From JALYZC01 sp035997675 (GTDB lineage: Bacteria; Actinomycetota; Thermoleophilia; Solirubrobacterales; Solirubrobacteraceae): a DNA stretch of 11,404 bases. The notes beneath the pieces were generated by a model. It ran no database searches, was not told where the DNA came from, and saw nothing but the letters and a program-made list of their open reading frames with translations. Positions 1 through 6,214 of this stretch are shown here, piece after piece (positions within the stretch are counted from its first letter, which is position 1; each line of letters opens with the position of its first letter). The translations under genes were made by a program, and so were the position numbers. The stretch spans positions 1 to 11,404 of the forward strand of contig DASYIJ010000110.1 of assembly GCA_035997675.1 (NCBI GenBank), in the 5' to 3' direction.

Positions 1-92
1 GGTGCCAGCACGGCCGGCCCCCGCAGCAGTGCCCGCCGGCCGCCGGCGGCGATGGCGAGTTCGAAGCGGGGAAGGAGGATGCAGACGACCAA
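1..92 (-). CDS. Y-family DNA polymerase (ImuB/DinB-like), N-terminal fragment
   Basis: Only the first 30 or so codons lie in the window; the gene runs off the left edge. Reading minus from a TTG at 92 gives a protein beginning MVVCILLPRFELAIAAGG and continuing RRALLRGPAVLA. A short hydrophobic strand, then PRF and a helix ending in a 'GPAVLA' strand, is how ImuB/DinB-like translesion polymerases of high-GC actinobacteria begin (recalled family resemblance). These enzymes copy past damaged bases during the SOS response. A perfect LexA box ends 2 bp upstream of the TTG, which supports a damage-inducible repair gene. An in-frame GTG at 101 would add MFA and lie inside the box; I prefer TTG because it gives the usual short lead before the first strand. 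The catalytic acidic residues are outside the window, so ImuB (inactive) and DinB (active) cannot be told apart. Confidence 0.62.
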   Translation of the reverse strand, partial: MVVCILLPRFELAIAAGGRRALLRGPAVLA

Positions 93-94
93 GG

Positions 95-108
95 CGAACA
101 CATGTTCG
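95..108. promoter_or_regulatory. LexA-binding site (SOS box) of the Y-family polymerase gene
   Basis: CGAACACATGTTCG has perfect inverted CGAAC/GTTCG arms around a 4-bp centre and fits the Gram-positive/actinobacterial SOS consensus CGAACRNRYGTTYG. It is the exact reverse complement of the box at 10885-10898 in front of lexA. The minus-strand gene begins 2 bp past its left edge, so the box would cover the core promoter. A weak -35-like TTGCCC (130-125) lies 17 bp from a -10-like GAACAT (107-102) inside the box, which would put the transcript start at about 95, almost at the TTG codon. The box itself is strong; the promoter hexamers are tentative. Confidence 0.85.
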
Positions 109-149
109 CATCCGGGCCGTCCCCGGGCAAGCGGTCTTTAGCCGCCCGT

Positions 150-181
150 CAGCGGGGTTCGGCTCACACCGAACCCCGCTG
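150..181 (-). terminator. Hairpin terminator after the exported charged protein gene
   Basis: The arms CAGCGGGGTTCGG (150-162) and CCGAACCCCGCTG (169-181) pair perfectly over 13 bp around a 6-base loop. The hairpin begins 20 bp past the stop codon of the 202-660 gene. No clear T-run follows on the minus strand, as is common for high-GC terminators. It separates that gene from the SOS-controlled polymerase gene to the left. Confidence 0.75.
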
Positions 182-201
182 GCGCGAATCGGCGAACACC
201 G

Positions 202-660
202 TCAGTCGTTGCCGCCGCCGTTGTGATCCTGCGATTCGTTCTGATCGTCGCCCTGCTCCTGGCGATCCTCTGAGACCTGCCGGTTCTCGTCCGCGGCGTC
301 GTTCTCGTCCTGCTGCGCCGCCTGCTGGTTGCCCTCGTCCGCCGCCTCGTTCTGCGCGTCGCCCTTCTCCTTCTGCGCATCCGCGGCCTCCTGGGCGGCG
401 TCGGCGGCCTCCTGCTGCTCCTCGGCCGCGCTGGGCGGGTTGACCGCGTCGCTGCGCTTGTCGGCCGCGTCCTGGCTGCGGTCCGTCCGATCGCGGCTGC
501 GATCGACGCGGTCCGCGTGAACGTCGCGCTTGTGGGCCTGCGCGGAGATGTGGTGATGGCGGTGTCCGCGCGCCTGCGCGACGGTCACCGCGCCGACCAC
601 CAGCGCCCCCGCCGCGACCAGGATGCCCAGCCAGCGGGAAATCGTGCCTGCACGTCTCAT
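202..660 (-). CDS. Exported/membrane-anchored low-complexity charged protein (hypothetical)
   Basis: The product has 152 residues and an ATG start. Residues 1-10 are basic and 11-30 form one hydrophobic segment (signal peptide or N-terminal anchor; a VAQA-RG junction could be cut). After that there is almost no hydrophobic residue except Ala. Residues 31-37 hold a His-rich patch (RGHRHHH), 38-70 are Arg/Asp-rich with alternating charges, 79-118 are Ala/Gln/Glu/Asp-rich with short QEAADA-type repeats, and 119-152 are acidic and Gln/Asn-rich. This composition suggests an extended or disordered, perhaps coiled-coil, extracytoplasmic protein. I do not recognise a family. It starts 100 bp past the protease gene, so it may be read from that transcript or its own promoter, and it ends at a strong hairpin. 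The reading frame is supported by the signal segment, the terminator placement and the uniform hydrophilic translation. Confidence 0.7.
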   Translation of the reverse strand: MRRAGTISRWLGILVAAGALVVGAVTVAQARGHRHHHISAQAHKRDVHADRVDRSRDRTDRSQDAADKRSDAVNPPSAAEEQQEAADAAQEAADAQKEKGDAQNEAADEGNQQAAQQDENDAADENRQVSEDRQEQGDDQNESQDHNGGGND

Positions 661-760
661 GAATCTGCCTTTCCGGCCGGCCGGCCCACGGACCCGTCGG
701 AGTCACTCCTTCTATCGGTAGGACGACCGAACGCCTCCAGCGTCACGCCGGCCGGCTGGA

Positions 761-1858
761 CTACCCCGGCGTCGAGATCCGCAACGAGAACGGCCCCGAG
801 CCGGTGCGCCGCCGCACGCGGAAGGTGATGCTCGCGGCGCCGGCGTTGGCCCGGCACACCGTTCCCGCGACGCGATCGCGACTGCCGCCGGCGTGGGTCT
901 GGTCGACGACGTGGCCGTTCTCGAGCACCTGCAGGTCGTAGTTGGCGCGCCGGGGACCGCTGAGGGCGAGCGCCACCGTGCCGTCGAGCGCCAGGCGCGA
1001 CGTCGTCGTCGTCACGCGCCGGCGGCTGGACAGCGAGCGGCGGATGGTCCGCGTGGCGGGCCGCGTCCACGGACTCAGTACGTCGCGCCGGATCGCGGCG
1101 AAGGCGCCGGCGTCGGGCGCGAAGCCGCGATTGAACTGGAAGGGAACGCTCGGGAAGTGCAGGTGGGCGTAGCTGTCCGCCCATCCCTCCCCCGGGTCGT
1201 CGAGATAGTGCGCGCCCTGATCGCCCGGGAAGTAGCGGCCCTCGAAGACGCCCGCGCAGACGCGCTTGTAGGACGCCCAGTACTTCGGTCCCCAGTTGAT
1301 CGCCGAGAAGGGATCGTTGCGCCGGAAGGCGGCAATGTGGTGTCCGTACTCGTGGGTCACCACGTACTCGCGCGTGTAGGGGCTGCCTCCCCCGCCCGGG
1401 TCGGTGCTGGGCACGTACATTCGCCGTTCGCCTCCGACGTAGCACGCCTGGACGCCGCTGTCGCCGCCGCACTGGTTGTTGACCTCGGCGGGCGTCCCGA
1501 TGAACATCCTCAGCGACCCGAGCTCCGATCCGTGGACGCGCGTGGCGAGGAAGTCGACGAACGTCTGGGCCTCGGCGCGGTTCTCCGCCGTGTCGGCGAA
1601 GCTCTGCGAGAGCTGCACCTCGATCGTCGCGCCGTCGTTGGTCCGGTAGGCGTGCGCGGAGCCGACGCCGACCGCCGCGCGCGCTCGCGGTGAGCGCCGG
1701 GCGATCACGCGATCCCGCAACGGGCCCGTCGCAGGACCGGTCGTCGCCGGCGCGCTCGGGTTCAGCGGGGCGATCCGCGCCCCGCCCGCCGCGGCCGGGC
1801 CGGCAGAGGCCAGGAGGGCGACCGTCCCAGCCGCCGCGATCCTTGTTCGGGGGCCCAT
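761..1858 (-). CDS. Secreted HEYGH zinc metalloprotease with C-terminal beta-domain
   Basis: The product has 365 residues. Residues 1-24 are a signal peptide (basic start, Ala/Leu/Val core, AAAG cut region). The catalytic motif HEYGH is at 169-173 (H169, E170, H173), and EGWAD at 224-228 supplies the ExxxD pattern of gluzincin metallopeptidases, with E224 the likely third zinc ligand. About 115 residues precede HEYGH after a short Pro/Ala-rich stretch. The last 80 or so residues look like a beta-sandwich (PPC-like), often found at the C-terminus of secreted peptidases. Cys130, Cys138 and Cys201 could allow a disulfide. It should cleave proteins outside the cell; the substrate is unknown. The ATG lies 2 bp after the stop of the LLM-SCP2 gene (TGATCATG), so translation is probably coupled. 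The frame stays open upstream through that gene, but the signal peptide fixes the start here. Confidence 0.82.
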   Translation of the reverse strand: MGPRTRIAAAGTVALLASAGPAAAGGARIAPLNPSAPATTGPATGPLRDRVIARRSPRARAAVGVGSAHAYRTNDGATIEVQLSQSFADTAENRAEAQTFVDFLATRVHGSELGSLRMFIGTPAEVNNQCGGDSGVQACYVGGERRMYVPSTDPGGGGSPYTREYVVTHEYGHHIAAFRRNDPFSAINWGPKYWASYKRVCAGVFEGRYFPGDQGAHYLDDPGEGWADSYAHLHFPSVPFQFNRGFAPDAGAFAAIRRDVLSPWTRPATRTIRRSLSSRRRVTTTTSRLALDGTVALALSGPRRANYDLQVLENGHVVDQTHAGGSRDRVAGTVCRANAGAASITFRVRRRTGSGPFSLRISTPG

Positions 1859-1860
1859 GA

Positions 1861-3630
1861 TCAGTAGGAGGAGGGCTCGCCGAACATCGCGCCCAACTGG
1901 GTGGCGACGGCGAAGTCGCCTTCCAGGACGAGCCGTCCGGTCATCAGCGCCTTGCCCGGGTCGAGATCGCGCGCGGCCATGCGAATGAAGTCGGCCAACG
2001 GGATGGTCAGCTTGAGCCGCGGCTCGCCCGCGCTGCCGGGATGCGCGGTCGCGCGGGGCCGCGGTGGGCCCGTGACCTCGACGACCCAGGACTTCGTCCC
2101 GCCGCCGGTCGTGCTCAGCACGTACTCGATCTCCCCCTCGAACCCATTCGCCTTCTCGGGCACGAAGCGCCGCGCCATGCCGCCGAACAGCACCCGCAGT
2201 CCGGCGTCGGATCCCACGATGCGCTCGAGGCGGCGGTCGTCCGAGCGGCGCACGAACGCCCCGAAGGCCGCTTCGCCGCCGGACTGCAGGCGGGCCGCCA
2301 GGCCGGCGGCTGCGCGGCCGTTGCCGTCCGCCGCCGGCGCCGTGCCGCGCTCGGCGCCGGCGCCGATCCGCACGGGTGGGGGGCCGGAGGCGGTCGGTGC
2401 GATCACGTATCCGGGGTCCGCGACGCGCGCCGGCTCCCGCCGCGCGAGTGCCGCCTCGACCGCCGGAGCGAGCCGCTCGCGCTTGGCCGCCTCGCGGGCC
2501 TCGGCCTCCGGTGCGAACTCGGGCAGCACCTCGGCGGCGAAGAGCTCGAGCGACTCGCAGATGTGCTCGTGCCGGTTGTTCCCGGCCTGCGAGACGAAGA
2601 TGATCTGGTCCACGCCGGCCGCCTCGTAGCGGGCCACCAGGTCGCGGATCTGGTCCGGCGTACCGATCGCGCCGCGTAGCGAGCCCAGGCCCTGCTGCAT
2701 GATCTTCACCCCGAGCGGCGCCTGCTCGGGAGTCACGATGGAGCGCGCGAAACCCGCCTCGTCGCGCCGCTCGAGGAACTCCTCCCAGATGCTCGTGCGC
2801 CCCGGTCGGTGGTCGCCGAACACGTAGTAGTGAGCCAGGGAATAGCCGAAGAAATGCGCGCCGTCGATGCCGCGCTCGATGGCGGTCGCCTCGTCGGCGT
2901 GGCACATCATGGGCAGCACGACCGCGACGTTCGGGTTGACGGCGAAGCCGGCCGGCACGCAGCGCTCCGAGGCGATGATGTCGTAGTACTCGTCCACCCA
3001 CTCCTTGGCCTCCTCCGGCTCGACGAAGGAGAACGACAGCGCACCGATCCCCTTCTCGGCCGCGAGCCGGATCGTCTCCCGCCGCGAGCAGGCGACCCAC
3101 AACGGCGGATGGGGCTTTTGCACCGGCTTGGGCACCACGTTGCGCGGCGGCATCGCGACGAACCGGCCGTCCCACCCCGCAAACGGCTCCTCGACCATCA
3201 TCCGCGTGGCCACGTCGAGCGCCTCGTTCCACTGCTCGCGCTTGGTCTCGCGATCGACCCCGAAGCCCTCGAGCTCGGCGCCCGAGGACGTCTCTCCGGA
3301 GCCGAACTCGACGCGGCCGCCGGAGACGAGATCGAGCATCGACACCTTCTCGGCCACCCGGGCGGGATGCTGATAGCCCGGCGGGATCGCGACGATGCCG
3401 AAGCCGAGGCGGATGCGCTGGGTTCGCTGGCTGGCGGCGGCCAGGAACACCTCCGACGCCGAGGAGTGCGAGTACTCCTCGAGGAAGTGGTGCTCGACCT
3501 CCCACACCGAGTCGATGCCCAGCCCGTCGGCCAGCTCGACCTGGTCGAGCGCGTCGGCGATCAGCTTGCGCTCGGAGTCCGCATCCCAGGGCCGTGGAAG
3601 CTGGTGCTCATAGAAGATGCCGAAGCGCAT
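1861..3630 (-). CDS. LLM-class flavin-dependent oxidoreductase fused to an SCP2 lipid-binding domain
   Basis: The product has 589 residues. Residues 1-372 form a complete luciferase-like TIM barrel. It starts MRFGIFYEHQLP, has EHHF at 46-49, the SGGRVEFGSG loop at 103-112, KPVQKPHPPLWVA at 168-180, and a barrel end near GVDQIIFVSQAG (339-350). Residues 373-460 are an Ala/Pro/Glu-rich linker. Residues 465-589 match the SCP2 sterol-carrier fold, with FEGEIEYVL at 497-505, LKLTIPLADFIRMA at 539-552 and a final DPGKALMTGRLVLEGD stretch at 557-572. LLM enzymes use FMN or F420 to oxidise or reduce small molecules; SCP2 domains hold hydrophobic ligands. A lipid-like or CoA-linked substrate delivered to the flavin site is my inference. 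No signal peptide is seen, so it is cytoplasmic. It sits 15 bp after the sialidase-like gene and 2 bp before the protease gene. Ordinary LLM proteins are about 280-380 residues, so the tail is a true extra domain. Confidence 0.88.
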   Translation of the reverse strand: MRFGIFYEHQLPRPWDADSERKLIADALDQVELADGLGIDSVWEVEHHFLEEYSHSSASEVFLAAASQRTQRIRLGFGIVAIPPGYQHPARVAEKVSMLDLVSGGRVEFGSGETSSGAELEGFGVDRETKREQWNEALDVATRMMVEEPFAGWDGRFVAMPPRNVVPKPVQKPHPPLWVACSRRETIRLAAEKGIGALSFSFVEPEEAKEWVDEYYDIIASERCVPAGFAVNPNVAVVLPMMCHADEATAIERGIDGAHFFGYSLAHYYVFGDHRPGRTSIWEEFLERRDEAGFARSIVTPEQAPLGVKIMQQGLGSLRGAIGTPDQIRDLVARYEAAGVDQIIFVSQAGNNRHEHICESLELFAAEVLPEFAPEAEAREAAKRERLAPAVEAALARREPARVADPGYVIAPTASGPPPVRIGAGAERGTAPAADGNGRAAAGLAARLQSGGEAAFGAFVRRSDDRRLERIVGSDAGLRVLFGGMARRFVPEKANGFEGEIEYVLSTTGGGTKSWVVEVTGPPRPRATAHPGSAGEPRLKLTIPLADFIRMAARDLDPGKALMTGRLVLEGDFAVATQLGAMFGEPSSY

Positions 3631-3645
3631 GGGACCGGATTGAGG

Positions 3646-5451
3646 CTAACGGGTGTCGACGGTCCGCGCCGGGTCTGGCGTGCGGTCCCGAGCGCCGCGC
3701 TCGCCGGCCACGAACGCCCGCCGCGTACCCCGTCCGACCTGCACCAGCGCGTACCCCGTTCGGTAGTTGCGCCGGCTGGCCGTCACCCGGTAGACGGCGT
3801 CGCGGCGGAAGCGCAGAGTGAAGTGCGTCCGACCGCGCCGGTCCGTCCTCCCGCGGCGGCCGGCGACGCGGACGAGGACGCTCTTGACCGGCTTGTCGCG
3901 CCCGCCCACTCGGGTGGTCACGCGGAAGCTCAGCCGCACGCGCCGTCCCACCCTCACCCGGCGCGGAGTCACGCGCACCGTGAGCTCGTACAGCGGGGAC
4001 TCGCCCAGCACGATCCGCGTGAAGAACATGTCGGAGGGCGGAAGGGCAGCCTGGGGCGTGGCCTGGGCGAACACGGCGCCGAAGCCGTGTCCCATCGCCG
4101 CGATGCCCTGGTAGTCGCCCACGAAGCGTCCGGCGAAGTCCGTCGACGAGGTCGCCGCGGCACCGAGCACGTCGAACGGGCCGCCCGCGTGCGTCTCCTG
4201 CCACGTGCGGCCGCCGTCGTGCGAATGGGTGAACCACACGTCGGTGGTCAGCTGGTTGTCGCCGCGCCGGTCGTTGCGGAAGTCGTCGTACGTGACGCCG
4301 ATCGTGCCGTCGGAGGCCACGGCCAGGCTGGGGAGGAAGGCCTGCGCGGGTGGCCGCGCCACCGTGCGCGCCGGGCTCCACGTCAGTCCACCGTCGGTGG
4401 ACGACGCGAGCAGGATTCGGGCGGGCGCGAACTCCGCGGGGATCTCGTTCCATGCGACGTACATGGTCCGGCCCGGAGCGGGATCGACCGCGGCGATGGG
4501 CAGGGCACGCACCTCGCCCTGCTTGTCCGGGTCCGCGGGGAGGAACGGCGAGATGTCGGCCACCTTGACCGGTGCCGACCACGTGTCGCCGCGGTCAGTC
4601 GAGCGCATGGACATGAGCGCGAACGGCGTGCGCGGCGCCCCCGCCAGGAACGGCGTGACGTTGTAGACGACGAACACGTTGACGAGCGTCCCGTCTTCGA
4701 GCACCGAGGTGAGGTCCGGATCCGGGAAGTTCCCGGGCACCCCGGGGGCGTAGATCGCCTTGCCCGGCGACCAGGTGCGGCCGCCGTCCGTCGTGCGCGA
4801 GAAGTACTCGATCCCGTTCTCGCCGAACGAGCCGAGCCGCCGCACCCACGTGATGTATGCCGTGCCGGGGCGCGTCGGGTCCGCGGTCACGGCCTCGCGA
4901 TCGTCGTAGATGTTGTCGTTCACCACGATCACGGGATCGGACCAGGTGAGCCCGCCGTCGACCGACCGGCTCGTCCGCAGCGCCGTCGGACCGGCCAGGC
5001 CGGCGTTCCCCAGGGCGGGGTTCTCGGTGAAGGTCAGCGTCGCCATGTACGCGACGCCGTCGGGGCCGAACGAGACCCACGGGTCGCTGGTCCGTTCGTC
5101 GACGCCCCCGGTGCACCGCGAGACCTTCGGCAGCAGCACGCGGCGGAAGCTGTGGCCGCCGTCGCGCGAGACGCCGACGACGTTGGTCTGCGCGCCGCCG
5201 TCGACCTTGTAACGGTCCTGCTGCCAGACCGTGATGACGTTGCGGGGATCGCGCGGGTTGACCGCGATCGAGGGCTCGGCCTCGGCGTTGAGCGTCGGCT
5301 CGCCGGGGAAGTTGCAGCCGTGCGGGAACGGGGTCGGGCCGGACAGGATCTGGGCGTCCTGGACGCGCGCCGGATCGGCGGCGGCCACGCCATCGCCGGC
5401 CAGGGCCATGAGCCCGGCCAACACGAACACCGCCGCCGCCCTGGTCCTCAC
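3646..5451 (-). CDS. Secreted Asp-box (sialidase/BNR-like) beta-propeller protein with Ig-like tail
   Basis: The product has 601 residues from a GTG start. Residues 1-25 are a signal peptide ending GVAAA. Six Asp boxes of the S/T-x-D-x-G-x-T/S-W/F type follow, near residues 95 (SRDGGHSF), 163 (SVDGGLTW), 220 (TTDGGRTW), 284 (STDRGDTW), 351 (STDGGLTW) and 410 (SHDGGRTW), which predicts a six-bladed propeller. Residues 488-575 form an Arg/Val-rich Ig-like beta domain, followed by a charged disordered tail. Asp boxes are structural; I do not see the FRIP-type arginine motif of true sialidases, so glycan cleavage is possible but unproven, and a binding or other hydrolase role fits as well. It is exported and may stay on the cell surface. 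It follows tetR by 43 bp and precedes the LLM-SCP2 gene by 15 bp. Confidence 0.83.
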   Translation of the reverse strand: MRTRAAAVFVLAGLMALAGDGVAAADPARVQDAQILSGPTPFPHGCNFPGEPTLNAEAEPSIAVNPRDPRNVITVWQQDRYKVDGGAQTNVVGVSRDGGHSFRRVLLPKVSRCTGGVDERTSDPWVSFGPDGVAYMATLTFTENPALGNAGLAGPTALRTSRSVDGGLTWSDPVIVVNDNIYDDREAVTADPTRPGTAYITWVRRLGSFGENGIEYFSRTTDGGRTWSPGKAIYAPGVPGNFPDPDLTSVLEDGTLVNVFVVYNVTPFLAGAPRTPFALMSMRSTDRGDTWSAPVKVADISPFLPADPDKQGEVRALPIAAVDPAPGRTMYVAWNEIPAEFAPARILLASSTDGGLTWSPARTVARPPAQAFLPSLAVASDGTIGVTYDDFRNDRRGDNQLTTDVWFTHSHDGGRTWQETHAGGPFDVLGAAATSSTDFAGRFVGDYQGIAAMGHGFGAVFAQATPQAALPPSDMFFTRIVLGESPLYELTVRVTPRRVRVGRRVRLSFRVTTRVGGRDKPVKSVLVRVAGRRGRTDRRGRTHFTLRFRRDAVYRVTASRRNYRTGYALVQVGRGTRRAFVAGERGARDRTPDPARTVDTR

Positions 5452-5494
5452 GGCCGCCGCCTGGCCATCGCCGTCGCGTGCCCGGCCGGTCGCG

Positions 5495-6103
5495 CTACCG
5501 CGCGCTCAATCGCGCGACGAACTCCGAGAGCGAGCGCCGCAACCGGCGCTCGCCGACGCCGCCCTCGCGCAGCCGCACGAGGGCGTCGGGCGCCAACGCC
5601 GCCAGCAGATGGTGGGCCAGCAGCCCGGCATCCACGTGGGGCGGCGTATCGAGGAGATCGGTGACGTGCTCGTGCCACGCCGCGTAGGCGCCGGTGCCGT
5701 GGCGGCCGCCGCCGCCGCGGCCGGAGCCGGCGGCGATCAGCAGCTCGGCGTTCTTCAGCGTGAAGACGACGAGCGCGTCCACGAAGGCGAGGAGCCGCTC
5801 GCGGTCGGGCGCGCCCGGACCGAGCGGAGGCGGACCGTGGAGCACGGCGTCCTGGAGGCGGCGCTCGCCGTCGTCGAGCAGCGCGACGGCCAGCCCGGCG
5901 CGGTCGCCGAAGCGGTGGAACACCGTGCCCTTCCCCACTCCGGCGGTGCGGGCGACCTGCTCCATCGTGACGCCTGCGACGCCCTGGTCGGCGAACAGCG
6001 TGCGGGCGGCGTCAACGATCAGCGCGCGATTGCGGGCGGCGTCGGCGCGTTCGCGCGGCGGGTCGGTCAGCCTCGGAGGATCGATGGGTCGTGTGCGGGC
6101 CAT
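5495..6103 (-). CDS. TetR/AcrR-family transcriptional regulator
   Basis: The product has 202 residues from an ATG. The N-terminal helix-turn-helix spans about residues 24-70: RALIVDAARTLFADQG, then VTMEQVARTAGVGKGTVFHRFG, the standard TetR recognition-helix pattern. The rest is the helical ligand-binding domain, with a Gly/Arg-rich loop around residues 125-133 (SGRGGGGRH). The frame is open farther upstream, but the MARTRP start is chosen because extension would run through the promoter region and into the divergent gene. A 20-bp near-palindrome lies 16 bp upstream of its start, as expected for an autoregulating TetR. It heads the minus-strand run of the sialidase-like, LLM-SCP2 and protease genes and diverges from an F420-type LLM gene. 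It probably controls both directions; the inducer is unknown. Confidence 0.88.
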   Translation of the reverse strand: MARTRPIDPPRLTDPPRERADAARNRALIVDAARTLFADQGVAGVTMEQVARTAGVGKGTVFHRFGDRAGLAVALLDDGERRLQDAVLHGPPPLGPGAPDRERLLAFVDALVVFTLKNAELLIAAGSGRGGGGRHGTGAYAAWHEHVTDLLDTPPHVDAGLLAHHLLAALAPDALVRLREGGVGERRLRRSLSEFVARLSAR

Positions 6104-6114
6104 GGCGGTCCGGC

Positions 6115-6120
6115 AGTGTA
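6115..6120 (-). promoter_or_regulatory. Candidate -10 element of tetR
   Basis: TACACT on the minus strand (6120-6115) would start transcription near 6108, about 5 bases before the tetR ATG, giving a very short leader. It abuts the palindrome at 6120-6139, so a bound repressor would cover the promoter. No good -35 hexamer is visible 17 bp upstream, so this is tentative. Confidence 0.4.
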
Positions 6121-6139
6121 ACTGGACCGTGGTCCGGTT
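6120..6139. promoter_or_regulatory. Candidate TetR operator palindrome in the divergent intergenic region
   Basis: AACTGGACC (6120-6128) and GGTCCGGTT (6131-6139) are inverted repeats matching at 8 of 9 positions around a GT centre. Size, symmetry and position between a tetR gene and a divergent enzyme gene are typical of TetR-family operators. It lies beside the likely tetR -10 and about 60 bp upstream of the -10-like element of the divergent LLM gene, so repression of tetR is the more direct effect. Confidence 0.7.
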
Positions 6140-6200
6140 GCGCCACCAGAATCCTGAGGATCCCACCGAGCCCGATCCCCCGACGCCGGGATCGGCCCCG

Positions 6201-6206
6201 TAGGAT
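6201..6206 (+). promoter_or_regulatory. Candidate -10 element giving a leaderless LLM mRNA
   Basis: TAGGAT ends 8 bases before the ATG at 6215, so transcription would start at about 6213-6215, at or next to the start codon. There is no purine-rich ribosome binding site in that space. Leaderless messages with a TANNNT -10 just upstream of the ATG are common in actinobacteria. No -35 is obvious. Confidence 0.5.
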
Positions 6207-6214
6207 GTCGGCGC

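Noticed and set aside
102..443. Plus-strand frame of 113 codons starting in the SOS box
   Set aside because: It crosses the hairpin terminator and is antisense to the exported charged protein; its Pro/Arg-rich translation has no recognisable features.
661..760. Possible riboswitch or regulatory leader between the protease and the charged-protein gene
   Set aside because: The segment has GC-rich self-complementary GGCC repeats and a small GGAGT-ACTCC inverted repeat, but nothing matches a riboswitch core I know, and no promoter hexamers are convincing.
1859..3505. Upstream extension of the protease frame through the LLM-SCP2 gene (about 549 more codons)
   Set aside because: The extension is Arg-rich shadow sequence; the signal peptide right after ATG 1858 and the coupled stop/start fix the true protease start.
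2809..5664. Very long plus-strand open frame (951 codons) antisense to the LLM-SCP2, sialidase-like and tetR genes
   Set aside because: The translation is Arg/His/Gly/Ala-rich with no domain, and it mirrors genes with clear signal peptides and motifs. Long antisense frames are usual in GC-rich coding DNA.
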